From CAZIGM01 sp964538675 (GTDB taxonomy: Bacteria; Bacillota; Bacilli; Tepidibacillales; Tepidibacillaceae), in the NCBI GenBank assembly GCA_964538675.1, contig CAZIGM010000044.1:1-13493 (forward strand): 13,493 nucleotides of DNA, in the 5' to 3' direction. The notes beneath the pieces were generated by a model that was not told the origin of the DNA, searched no databases, and saw only the letters and a list, made by a program, of their open reading frames with translations. This document shows, piece by piece, positions 1 to 7,341 of the stretch. The translations under genes were made by a program, and so were the position numbers. Positions within the stretch are counted from its first letter, which is position 1, and each line of letters starts with the position of its first letter.

Positions 1-959
1 ATAATGAAGGATTAGTTTTAAAAATAGTAGAAGAGAAAGAAGCTACTTTAGAAAATAAAAAGATTAATGAAATAAATTCTGGTGTTTATTGCTTTGATAA
101 CAATAAGCTATTTATTGGACTAAATAGAATTGATAATAGTAATACTAAAGGAGAGTATTATTTAACCGACATTATTGATATATTTAAATCAGAAGGAGAA
201 ACAATTGCAGCTTACCAAACTTCTGATTCAGAAGAGATAATTGGAATAAATGATCGAATGGTACTTGCAGAAGCAGAACGCGTATTAAGAAAACGTATTG
301 TTAACAATCATATGCAAAATGGTGTTACTATTATTGATCCTAGTAATACATATATTGAAAAGGATGTTGAAATTGGACAAGATACAATTATCTTCCCAAA
401 TACATTTCTTAAGGGTAAAACGATAATTCACACAAATTGTAGAATTGGACCCGGAGCTAATATAACTGATGCAATAATTGATGATGAAGTAACAATAGCT
501 CATTCCGTTATTCTTTCATCAACTATCGAAAAAAAGGCTAAAATAGGTCCTTATGCTTATATCAGACCCGGATCAAAAATTGGAAAATCTGTTAAAATAG
601 GAGATTTTGTAGAGATAAAAAATTCTTCGATTGGGAATGGAACAAAAGTATCTCACCTTTCTTATATAGGCGACGCAGATTTAGGAGAAAATATAAATGT
701 TGGGTGTGGCACTGTTACAGTTAACTATGACGGTTTTTCCAAAAATAATATAAAAATAGCGAACAATTCTTTTATTGGATGTAATGCTAATCTAATCGCC
801 CCATTATCAATTGGGGAAAACGCTTATATTGCGGCTGGCTCAACAATTACCGATGATGTACCAAGTGGAGCTTTAGCTATTGCGAGAGACAAACAAAAAA
901 ATAAAGAAGGTTATGCTAAAAAGATTAGAGAGAAACAACAAAAAAAATCAATACGATGA
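1..959 (+). CDS. glmU: GlmU, bifunctional UDP-GlcNAc pyrophosphorylase / glucosamine-1-phosphate acetyltransferase (5' end outside window)
   Basis: This cytoplasmic enzyme acetylates glucosamine-1-phosphate and uridylates it to UDP-GlcNAc, the precursor of peptidoglycan and wall polymers. The reading frame is open from base 3, so the gene enters from the left; the ATG at 258 is internal. About 318 codons are visible, against a usual 450-460 aa. The first ~85 residues are the end of the nucleotidyltransferase domain (NSGVYCF, GEYYLTD), followed by the helical linker (NDRMVLAEAERVLRKR). The rest is a left-handed beta-helix of hexapeptide repeats. By alignment with E. coli GlmU the catalytic His is at codon 654-656 (motif SHLSYIGDA), with the acetyl-CoA-site motifs YIRPGS, VNYDG and GCGTVTVN present. 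The tail (ALAIARDKQKNKEGYAKK) is typical. It stops 22 nt before prs with no terminator between, so the two are probably co-transcribed. Confidence 0.97.
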   Translation, partial: NEGLVLKIVEEKEATLENKKINEINSGVYCFDNNKLFIGLNRIDNSNTKGEYYLTDIIDIFKSEGETIAAYQTSDSEEIIGINDRMVLAEAERVLRKRIVNNHMQNGVTIIDPSNTYIEKDVEIGQDTIIFPNTFLKGKTIIHTNCRIGPGANITDAIIDDEVTIAHSVILSSTIEKKAKIGPYAYIRPGSKIGKSVKIGDFVEIKNSSIGNGTKVSHLSYIGDADLGENINVGCGTVTVNYDGFSKNNIKIANNSFIGCNANLIAPLSIGENAYIAAGSTITDDVPSGALAIARDKQKNKEGYAKKIREKQQKKSIR

Positions 960-981
960 TAAATATTTGGGGGAATATAAA

Positions 982-1929
982 ATGTCATGTTGTGATTTAG
1001 ATTTTAAAGTATTTACTTGTAATGCAAATCCAAAATTATCCGAAGAAATTGCTGAAATTTTAGGCATACCTATGGGAGATGCTAAAGTAACACATTTCAG
1101 TGATGGGGAAATACGTGTAAAGTTAAATGAAAGTGTTCGTGGGGCTGATATTTTTATAATACAGCCAACCTGTTTTCCAGTTAATGATAATTTGATGGAA
1201 TTATTAATTATGATTGATGCATTGAAGAGGGCATCGGCAAAGAGCATTAATGTAGTTATGCCTTATTATGGATATGCAAGACAAGATAGAAAAGCTAGAG
1301 CACGCGATCCAATTACTGCAAAATTAGTTGCAAATTTAATTGAGACAGCAGGGGCAAATCGTTTAATTGCAATGGATTTACATGCAACTCAAATACAAGG
1401 ATTTTTTGATATACCAGTTGATCATCTACTAGGAGTTCCAATTTTAGCCGATTTCTTTAAAAAGAAAAATTTAAAAGATATTGTAGTAGTATCACCGGAC
1501 CACGGAGGAGTTACTAGAGCAAGGAAATTAGCTGAAAGATTAGAAGCCCCTATCGCGATAATAGATAAACGTAGACCAGAGCCAAATATAGCAGAGGTTA
1601 TGAATATTGTAGGTAAAGTAAAAGATAAAACAGCAATATTAATAGATGACATAATTGATACTGCAGGTACAATCGTAGTGGCAGCTGACGCATTGAAAGA
1701 GGCCGGCGCTAGGGATGTATTTGCTACGTGTAGTCATCCTGTTTTATCTGGTCCAGCAATAAAGAGGATAGAAAATTCACAAATTAAAGAAGTAGTGATA
1801 ACTAATACCATTCCACTTCCTCCAGAGAAAAAGGTGGATAAAATAAAGGTTTTGTCAGTTGCTCCACTTATAAGTGAAGCAATAATACGAATTCACAAAC
1901 AATTATCAGTTAGTAAGCTATTTGATTAA
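982..1929 (+). CDS. prs: Ribose-phosphate pyrophosphokinase (PRPP synthetase)
   Basis: It makes PRPP from ribose-5-phosphate and ATP for purine, pyrimidine, histidine, tryptophan and NAD synthesis. I chose the ATG at 982: it has a TTGGGGGAA Shine-Dalgarno 6-12 nt upstream and gives 315 aa, the normal family length. The in-frame ATG at 880 would lie inside glmU and add 34 residues of no family character. Visible motifs are FSDGEIRV (39-46), YYGYARQDRK (95-104), MDLHA (131-135), the catalytic flexible loop DKRRPEPN (195-202) and the PRPP-binding loop DDIIDTAGT (222-230). These make it a class I, phosphate-dependent enzyme. No terminator follows, so transcripts can run into rplY. Confidence 0.98.
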   Translation: MSCCDLDFKVFTCNANPKLSEEIAEILGIPMGDAKVTHFSDGEIRVKLNESVRGADIFIIQPTCFPVNDNLMELLIMIDALKRASAKSINVVMPYYGYARQDRKARARDPITAKLVANLIETAGANRLIAMDLHATQIQGFFDIPVDHLLGVPILADFFKKKNLKDIVVVSPDHGGVTRARKLAERLEAPIAIIDKRRPEPNIAEVMNIVGKVKDKTAILIDDIIDTAGTIVVAADALKEAGARDVFATCSHPVLSGPAIKRIENSQIKEVVITNTIPLPPEKKVDKIKVLSVAPLISEAIIRIHKQLSVSKLFD

Positions 1930-1933
1930 AAAA

Positions 1934-1958
1934 GTTTAATTCCTCTTCCATAGGGAAT
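1934..1958 (+). promoter_or_regulatory. SigmaB/sigmaF-type promoter for rplY/ctc
   Basis: GTTTAA (1934-1939) is followed after 13 nt by GGGAAT (1953-1958). This fits the sigmaB pattern GTTTAA-N12..15-GGGWAW. Read as sigmaF, GTTTA (1934-1938) and GGGAATAATA (1953-1962) match GYWTA and GGNRANANTW fully, but with 14 nt between them instead of the usual 15. In B. subtilis ctc has a well-known sigmaB promoter in exactly this prs-ctc gap. Clostridia mostly lack sigmaB, while this organism has fin and spoVT, so a forespore sigmaF reading is also open. The start site would fall near 1965. Confidence 0.55.
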
Positions 1959-1988
1959 AATAGGAGAAAATAAATTTCTATGGAGGAG
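1943..1988 (+). promoter_or_regulatory. Hairpin that pairs with the rplY Shine-Dalgarno
   Basis: CTCTTCCATAG (1943-1953) pairs with CTATGGAGGAG (1978-1988) over 11 bp with one G-U pair and a 24-nt loop. The right arm contains the whole GGAGGAG ribosome-binding site of rplY. No T-run follows, so it is not a terminator. The left arm overlaps the spacer and first -10 base of the promoter at 1934-1958. An mRNA starting near 1965 would therefore lack this arm and have a free ribosome-binding site, while read-through prs mRNA would hide it. The pairing is visible in the sequence; the regulation is inferred. Confidence 0.5.
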
Positions 1989-1992
1989 AAAA

Positions 1993-2637
1993 ATGGATAA
2001 TGTAAATCTAAGAGTATCAGCTAGAGGTAATGATTCCTATTTAACAATACGTAAGTTAAGGGAAGATGGATATATCCCTGGAGTATTATATGGGTTTGAA
2101 AAGTCTAATCAATTAGTGCAATTAAAGGAAAAAGAATTACAAAAACACCTTAAAGAACATGGAGTAAGTAGTATATTCAATGTTGAATTTGCCGATGAGC
2201 TAATACCAGTAAAAATTAATGAGGTTCAAAAAGATATAATTAATCAAAAACTAATTCATTTTGATTTACAAACAGTAGAAGTTAACAAAAAAATTGATAT
2301 AGCTGTTCCAATTCAACTAACTGGTCAAGCTATAGGTGTACAAAATGGAGGAACTATTCAACAACAACTCCGAATAATAAAATTACGTTCTTATCCATCA
2401 TTAATACCTGAGAAATTAACTTTAAATATTTCTGATTTAGACATAGGTGATAATTTATATATTAAGGATATAGTAATATCAAAAGATATAGAAGTATTAG
2501 AAAATCTTAATACAATGATTTTAACAATATTATCACCACAGGCAGAAGTGATTGAGGACGTTAAAGAGCAAGTAATTACTAACGAACCTGAGATTATTAA
2601 TGCGAAGAACGGAAAAGGAATAGATGCAGCGAAATAA
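1993..2637 (+). CDS. rplY: 50S ribosomal protein L25/Ctc family (5S rRNA-binding, general stress protein Ctc type)
   Basis: It binds 5S rRNA in the central protuberance of the large ribosomal subunit; the long form is called Ctc or TL5. At 214 aa it is close to B. subtilis Ctc (about 204). Residues ~3-92 are the L25 beta-barrel (RKLREDGYIPGVLYG, FNVEFADELIPVKINEVQKD, HFDLQTV) and ~98-185 are the C-terminal TL5 domain (IAVPIQLTGQAIGVQNGG, LTLNISDLDIGD, VLENLNTMILTI). The last ~30 residues are a polar, low-complexity tail. The ATG at 1993 has a strong GGAGGAG 4 nt upstream, and this site is part of a hairpin. A terminator follows 7 nt after the stop codon, so prs-rplY forms the end of a unit. 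Confidence 0.95.
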   Translation: MDNVNLRVSARGNDSYLTIRKLREDGYIPGVLYGFEKSNQLVQLKEKELQKHLKEHGVSSIFNVEFADELIPVKINEVQKDIINQKLIHFDLQTVEVNKKIDIAVPIQLTGQAIGVQNGGTIQQQLRIIKLRSYPSLIPEKLTLNISDLDIGDNLYIKDIVISKDIEVLENLNTMILTILSPQAEVIEDVKEQVITNEPEIINAKNGKGIDAAK

Positions 2638-2644
2638 TAATATT

Positions 2645-2681
2645 AAAAAATTTGGCAAAATAATTTTTGTCAAATTTTTTT
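2645..2681 (+). terminator. Rho-independent terminator after rplY
   Basis: A 16-bp A/T-rich stem (2645-2660 with 2665-2680, one G-T pair in the GGC/GTC core) with the 4-nt loop TAAT ends in a run of seven T. The GC content is low, but the position 7 nt after the rplY stop codon supports the call. Confidence 0.75.
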
Positions 2682-2748
2682 ATGTAAAAAAAATAAAGGT
2701 ATTATTAAATTTAACGATAGGAAAGTACTGTTATATTTTTTCTTTGAT

Positions 2749-2757
2749 TGATATAAT
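2749..2757 (+). promoter_or_regulatory. Extended -10 promoter for pth
   Basis: TGATATAAT is a perfect extended -10 (TGNTATAAT) for the vegetative sigma factor. It lies 72 nt before pth and after the rplY terminator, where a promoter is needed. No convincing -35 hexamer lies 16-18 nt upstream, as is common for extended -10 promoters. The start site would be near 2764. Confidence 0.5.
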
Positions 2758-2801
2758 CAATAATAGTATTTTTGTAAAATATGAGAAGATTACTATTGTT
2801 G
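2758..2801 (+). repeat. Inverted repeat in the pth leader
   Basis: CAATAATAGTA (2758-2768) pairs with TACTATTGTTG (2791-2801) over 11 bp with one G-U pair and a 22-nt loop. It lies just downstream of the extended -10, so the start site would fall inside or at the foot of the left arm. It ends 17 nt before the pth ribosome-binding site. It could be an mRNA 5' stem or an operator, or chance in an AT-rich stretch. Confidence 0.35.
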
Positions 2802-2829
2802 TAGATATTTATTTTGATGGGGTGTAAAT

Positions 2830-3396
2830 ATGAAATTAATTGTAGGTTTGGGGAATCCGGGAGCTAAATATGAATATACTAAACATAACATTGGATTTAG
2901 AGTTATTGATAAATTAGTTAATGAACTTGAGACTAAATACAAAACAAAACATATAAATAAATTTAATGCAATGATTATTGAACTGAGAAATGAAGAAGAA
3001 AAAATAGTTTTAGTTAAACCATTAACATATATGAATTTATCAGGGGAAGCAATAAGAAAGATTATTAATTGGTACAAGATTAATATAGATAATATAGTGA
3101 TTGTTCATGACGACTTAGATTTACCAATTGGAAAAGTTAGATATAGGGAAAAAGGTAGTGCAGGGGGCCATAATGGAGTATCATCAATAATTCAGTACTT
3201 AGATACTACCATATTTAAACGTGTAAAAATTGGGATCGATCGTCCACAAAATAATGAAGTAGTTGATTATGTATTGACACCTTTTAGTCCTGAAGATAAA
3301 AAAACTATTGATAACTGCATAGTTTATGTGAGTAAAGCTCTAATGGAATGGATTGATGGAACAGATTTTATTAAAATTATGAGTACTTATAATTGA
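2830..3396 (+). CDS. pth: Peptidyl-tRNA hydrolase
   Basis: It cleaves the ester bond of peptidyl-tRNAs that have dropped off ribosomes, recycling tRNA in the cytoplasm. At 188 aa it is the normal size for bacterial Pth. The catalytic and binding residues are in place: N9 in GLGNPG, the catalytic H19 in KHNIGF, N69 in KPLTYMNLSG, D94 in VHDDLDLP and N115 in GSAGGHNG. The GGGG site (2819-2822) is 7 nt from the ATG. The position upstream of fin and mfd is the order known from Bacillus and many clostridia. There is no terminator before fin, so some transcripts probably read on. Confidence 0.98.
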   Translation: MKLIVGLGNPGAKYEYTKHNIGFRVIDKLVNELETKYKTKHINKFNAMIIELRNEEEKIVLVKPLTYMNLSGEAIRKIINWYKINIDNIVIVHDDLDLPIGKVRYREKGSAGGHNGVSSIIQYLDTTIFKRVKIGIDRPQNNEVVDYVLTPFSPEDKKTIDNCIVYVSKALMEWIDGTDFIKIMSTYN

Positions 3397-3415
3397 ATTA
3401 AATATAGAGTGTAGT

Positions 3416-3445
3416 GTATGGACCTCATAAAATTAGGGAAATATT
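3416..3445 (+). promoter_or_regulatory. SigmaF-type promoter for fin
   Basis: GTATG (3416-3420), 15 nt, then GGGAAATATT (3436-3445). This fits the sigmaF pattern GYWTA-N15-GGNRANANTW at 4 of 5 and 9 of 10 positions with the exact spacing. The start site would lie near 3452, about 27 nt before the fin ATG. In B. subtilis fin (yabK) is transcribed by sigmaF, which its product then inhibits, so the site is where the known feedback loop predicts it. Confidence 0.55.
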
Positions 3446-3478
3446 AAGATATCAGATAATTAAATGGGGGCGTACAAA

Positions 3479-3706
3479 ATGGTGAAATATGTTTGCAAAT
3501 TTTGTGGACAGATTCTAGGCGAGGTTAGTAACGAAGAGTTAAAGGAGTATAAATTAGGATTTGATTTCTTGACCCTCAATGAGAGGGAGAGTATAATAAC
3601 TTATGAAATAAATGGCGATATGTTAGTAAAGATTATTTGCGAATATTGTGAGGAAACACTAGAAAAAAATCCTGAATTATTTCTAATATCTAATCCTTTA
3701 CAATAA
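3479..3706 (+). CDS. fin: Anti-sigmaF factor Fin (YabK family)
   Basis: Fin is a small protein that binds and inhibits sigmaF (and in B. subtilis the vegetative sigma) in the forespore, helping the switch to sigmaG. The product is 75 aa, against 76 in B. subtilis. It has the two zinc-knuckle CxxC pairs, C6-x2-C9 and C54-x2-C57, and the family core LGFDFLTLNERE, YEINGDMLVKIICEYCEE and KNPE. I chose the ATG at 3479, not 3464: the MVKYVCKFCG start aligns with the B. subtilis N-terminus, and the GGGGG at 3466-3470 then serves as ribosome-binding site, whereas 3464 has none. It has its own sigmaF-like promoter and terminator, so it can act as a single-gene unit. Confidence 0.9.
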   Translation: MVKYVCKFCGQILGEVSNEELKEYKLGFDFLTLNERESIITYEINGDMLVKIICEYCEETLEKNPELFLISNPLQ

Positions 3707-3727
3707 ATATTATAACAAAAGGATTAA

Positions 3728-3759
3728 AAGCTTTGGCTGTTTAGCTAAAGCTTGTTTTT
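3728..3759 (+). terminator. Rho-independent terminator after fin
   Basis: An 11-bp stem AAGCTTTGGCT (3728-3738) / AGCTAAAGCTT (3743-3753) with one G-U pair and the loop GTTT is followed by GTTTTT. It ends fin transcription and separates fin from mfd. Confidence 0.85.
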
Positions 3760-3801
3760 GCGATATTCAATTTAATTAATATACATGGAAGGGAGGATAT
3801 T

Positions 3802-6800
3802 ATGGATATTATTATACAAAAATTTGCTATGAACAAAGAATTTCAATCGGTGATAACTGGACTTAACGAAGGATTAAAAGAACAATTAGTAACCGGACTT
3901 AGTGGTTCAACAAAAAATTTATTAATAGCAACTCTGTATAAAGAAAAAAATAGACCACTTATCGTAATTACTCATAATCTTTTACAAGCTCAAAAGGTTT
4001 TTGAAGATTTAACTGAATTAATTGATAGAGATAATGTATTTATGTATCCAGACAATGAAATGACATTTATTGACATTGATGCTCAGAGTCCAGAAATACT
4101 AGAGCAAAGAATAAGAGTATTAAAAAATTTAAATTCCAATAAGCAAGGTATTTATATTATACCGTTCGTTGGTGTTAATAAATCACTCCCTCCAAAAGAA
4201 AATTTTGATAAATCTATGATATCCTTAAAATTAAATCAAGAAATTGAATTAGAGAAATTTATTACTCATTTAATTTTTGCAGGGTATGAAAGAACGGGAA
4301 TGGTTAGCAAAAGAGGCGAATTTAGTGTAAGAGGTGGGATTATTGATATATATCCTCTTACAGAAGAATATCCTATAAGGATTGAATTGTTTGATATTTT
4401 AATAGATTCGATACGGATGTTTAATATTGCTACGCAAAGATCAATAATGAATTTAGACTCAATTAATATCACACCCGTAAGAGAATTAATAATAACAGAA
4501 GAACAGTTCCAACAAGCAGCTATTAAAGCTGAAGAGTATTTGTTAGAAGAGGTAGAAAAAGTAAAAGACCAAAAAATAAAAGAATTGTATGTGTCTAATA
4601 TTTCTTGGGAAATAGAACAATTGAAACAGGGAAATCATTTTAGTGGTATAAATAAATATGTGCCAATTTTATTTCCAAAGAAAAGTACTTTTTTAGACTT
4701 TATAGATAATGAAAGTATAATAATATTTGATGAACCTAAACGTATTTATGAAACAGCAAAACAAATTGAGAATGAAGTTAATGAATTAAAAGTTACGTTA
4801 ATAAAACAAGGGGAATATTTGCCTCAACTAGAAGTAAGCAGTTCATATCATGAATTTATGATGTCACATAGTAAACAAGTAATATACCTTTCATTATTTT
4901 TAAGGCAAATTCCTAATACATCACCAGAAAATATAATTAACTTTATATGTCGAGATATGCAAAGTTTTTATGGACAATTAAATGTAGTTAAAAGTGAAAT
5001 AGAAAGATGGATTAAATCAAAGAATAATGTAATTTTTCTAGCTGCAGATATAGAACGCGGAAAAAAAATGCAGAGGGTTCTTGATGATTATGGCATTTAT
5101 GCAGATATATTATCTGAGGATGTTAGCAAATTATCTCTTAAACCAGTTATTATGATTGGAAATCTGTTATCCGGGTTTGAAATATCAAGCATGAATATTG
5201 TAATAATAACAGAAGGCGAAATATTCAACAAAAAACAGAGAAAAGCTAGAAGAGCAGATCGGCAATCAAATACTGAACGAGTAAAAAGTTATACAGAACT
5301 AAATATTGGGGATTATGTAGTTCATGTTAACCATGGAATAGGAATATATACAGGCATCGAGACTCTTGAAATAAATAATACTCATAAAGACTATTTACAT
5401 ATAAAATATGCTAATAATGATAAATTATTTGTACCTATTGAACAGATAGATTTAGTTCAAAAATACGTAGGTGGAGAAGGACATAAGCCTAAAATATACT
5501 CTTTAGGCGGAAGTGATTGGAATAGAGTTAAAAACAAGGTGAAATCTTCTGTAAAAGATATAGCCGAGGATTTAATAAAATTATATGCTAAAAGAGAGGC
5601 TACTCTTGGTTATTCATTTCCAAAGGATAATGATTATCATAGAGAATTTGCGGCTATGTTTCCATATGAAGAGACACCTGATCAACTTAAAACAATTGAA
5701 GAAATTAGTAAAGATATGGAAAAAGTTCGTCCGATGGATCGGCTATTATGTGGAGATGTAGGTTATGGAAAAACAGAAGTTGCTGTTAGGGCAGCCTTTA
5801 AGGCAGTTTACGCAGGAAAACAAGCAGCAGTATTAGTACCCACAACTATATTAGCCCAACAGCATTTTAAGACTTTTAAAGAAAGAGTTATGGACTATCC
5901 TGTAAAAATAGGAGTAATAAGTAGATTTAATAGAAAAAAAGAACAGTCTAAAATTATTAAACAGATACAAGAGGGAACAATTGATATTGTAATTGGAACA
6001 CATCGATTATTATCAAAGGATCTTATTTTTAAAGATTTAGGGTTGTTGATTATAGATGAGGAGCAGAGATTTGGAGTTAAGCATAAAGAAAGGATAAAGG
6101 AATTAAAAGCTAATATAGACGTTTTAACACTAACAGCTACTCCTATACCACGTACACTTCATATGTCAATGATTGGAATAAGGGATTTATCTTTAATAGA
6201 GACTCCACCAGAGAATAGATTTCCTGTACAAACATATGTGCTTGAATATAGTGGTGCTATGGTACGTGAGGCTATAGAAAGAGAGATAGCTAGAGGAGGA
6301 CAAGTATATTTCTTATTTAATCGTGTTAATTCAATCTTTAAAATGGCTGATCAAGTTAGGTCATTAGTTCCTGAAGCAAAGATTGCGGTTGCACATGGTC
6401 AGTTACCTGAAGCAGAACTAGAAGCAGTTATGTTTGATTTTCTAGATGGAAATTACGATGTATTAGTAAGTACAACAATAATTGAGTCTGGTGTAGATAT
6501 ACCCAATGTTAATACTTTAATTGTATGCGATGCAGATAAAATGGGATTATCCCAACTCTATCAATTAAGAGGAAGAGTTGGCAGATCTAATAGAATTGCT
6601 TATTCATATTTTACTTATCAACGTGATAAGGTTCTGTCTGAAGTTGCTGAAAAACGTTTACAAGCTATAAAGGAGTTTACTGAATTAGGGTCAGGGTTTA
6701 AGATTGCTATGAGGGATTTAGCAATTAGAGGTGCTGGCAATTTATTAGGTGCTCAGCAACATGGGTTTATTGCGTCCGTCGGGTTTGATTTGTATAATCA

Positions 6801-7341
6801 AATGCTAAAAGAAGCAATTGATGAATTAAAAGAACAAGTAAAGAACGAGATAGAATTTGAGCCTCAAATAGAGATTGAAATAGATGCATATTTACCAAAC
6901 AGTTATATAAGTGATCAAATGCAAAAGATAGAGATGTATAAAAAATTTATAAATATTAAAGCTATTCAAGAAGCATTTGAGATTGAAGAAGAGTTACTTG
7001 ATCGGTTTGGTGAACTGCCTCAAACTGTAGTAAATTTGCTTACTATTGCAAGATTGAAAGTATATTCATTTAAATATCATATAGAAAGTATGACACAAAA
7101 AGGAAAAGAAGTTATAATAAAAATAAGCTCTGATCAAAATCAATTAATAGATGGATATAAATTATTTAAAGTAGCTAATGAATTTAATCGTCGAATAAAG
7201 TTATCTTCAGGACATTATTTGGGAATAACTATAAATACAAAAGGATTGACACCAGAAGAGACAATTGATTTTATTGAAGGGTTTTTAATAAAATACCAAG
7301 AAACTATAAAAAAAGGGGAACAAATTAATGAAAAAATTTAA
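3802..7341 (+). CDS. mfd: Transcription-repair coupling factor Mfd
   Basis: Mfd is a DNA translocase that pushes stalled RNA polymerase off damaged DNA and recruits UvrA for nucleotide excision repair. At 1179 aa it is full length (B. subtilis 1177). Order: UvrB-like N-terminal module with a degenerate nucleotide loop (TGLSGSTKN, 31-39) and RGGIIDIYP (177-185); CarD-like RNA-polymerase-interacting domain (~500-555, GDYVVHVNHGIGIYTGIE); RecG-type translocase with Walker A GDVGYGKTE (651-659), DEEQ box (752-755), TATPIPRT (778-785), TTIIESGVDIPN (891-902) and QLRGRVGR (921-928); the TRG motif (~955-1000, RDLAIRGAGNLLG); and the UvrA-shielding C-terminal domain. GGGAGG lies 5 nt before the ATG. 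I see no convincing promoter between the fin terminator and this start. The 3' end overlaps the next gene by 14 nt. Confidence 0.99.
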   Translation: MDIIIQKFAMNKEFQSVITGLNEGLKEQLVTGLSGSTKNLLIATLYKEKNRPLIVITHNLLQAQKVFEDLTELIDRDNVFMYPDNEMTFIDIDAQSPEILEQRIRVLKNLNSNKQGIYIIPFVGVNKSLPPKENFDKSMISLKLNQEIELEKFITHLIFAGYERTGMVSKRGEFSVRGGIIDIYPLTEEYPIRIELFDILIDSIRMFNIATQRSIMNLDSINITPVRELIITEEQFQQAAIKAEEYLLEEVEKVKDQKIKELYVSNISWEIEQLKQGNHFSGINKYVPILFPKKSTFLDFIDNESIIIFDEPKRIYETAKQIENEVNELKVTLIKQGEYLPQLEVSSSYHEFMMSHSKQVIYLSLFLRQIPNTSPENIINFICRDMQSFYGQLNVVKSEIERWIKSKNNVIFLAADIERGKKMQRVLDDYGIYADILSEDVSKLSLKPVIMIGNLLSGFEISSMNIVIITEGEIFNKKQRKARRADRQSNTERVKSYTELNIGDYVVHVNHGIGIYTGIETLEINNTHKDYLHIKYANNDKLFVPIEQIDLVQKYVGGEGHKPKIYSLGGSDWNRVKNKVKSSVKDIAEDLIKLYAKREATLGYSFPKDNDYHREFAAMFPYEETPDQLKTIEEISKDMEKVRPMDRLLCGDVGYGKTEVAVRAAFKAVYAGKQAAVLVPTTILAQQHFKTFKERVMDYPVKIGVISRFNRKKEQSKIIKQIQEGTIDIVIGTHRLLSKDLIFKDLGLLIIDEEQRFGVKHKERIKELKANIDVLTLTATPIPRTLHMSMIGIRDLSLIETPPENRFPVQTYVLEYSGAMVREAIEREIARGGQVYFLFNRVNSIFKMADQVRSLVPEAKIAVAHGQLPEAELEAVMFDFLDGNYDVLVSTTIIESGVDIPNVNTLIVCDADKMGLSQLYQLRGRVGRSNRIAYSYFTYQRDKVLSEVAEKRLQAIKEFTELGSGFKIAMRDLAIRGAGNLLGAQQHGFIASVGFDLYNQMLKEAIDELKEQVKNEIEFEPQIEIEIDAYLPNSYISDQMQKIEMYKKFINIKAIQEAFEIEEELLDRFGELPQTVVNLLTIARLKVYSFKYHIESMTQKGKEVIIKISSDQNQLIDGYKLFKVANEFNRRIKLSSGHYLGITINTKGLTPEETIDFIEGFLIKYQETIKKGEQINEKI

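Noticed and set aside
285..503. Minus-strand open frames (for example 285-503, 948-1247, 1422-1652, 2793-3077, 4266-4472, 8382-8660, 9350-9574, 10497-10688)
   Set aside because: All lie antisense to well-recognised genes, lack ribosome-binding sites, and have no family motifs; they are by-products of AT-rich coding DNA.
880..981. Upstream ATG for prs
   Set aside because: It lies inside glmU, adds 34 lysine-rich residues absent from the family, and lacks a good ribosome-binding site; 982 has TTGGGGGAA and gives the standard length.
2624..2827. 67-codon + strand open frame after rplY
   Set aside because: It overlaps the rplY end, runs through the terminator and pth promoter region, has no ribosome-binding site and its composition is that of AT-rich intergenic DNA.
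3758..3785. Possible mfd promoter TTGCGA-N16-TATACA
   Set aside because: Each box matches only 4 of 6, the -35 sits in the terminator T-run, and the start site would fall on the ribosome-binding site.
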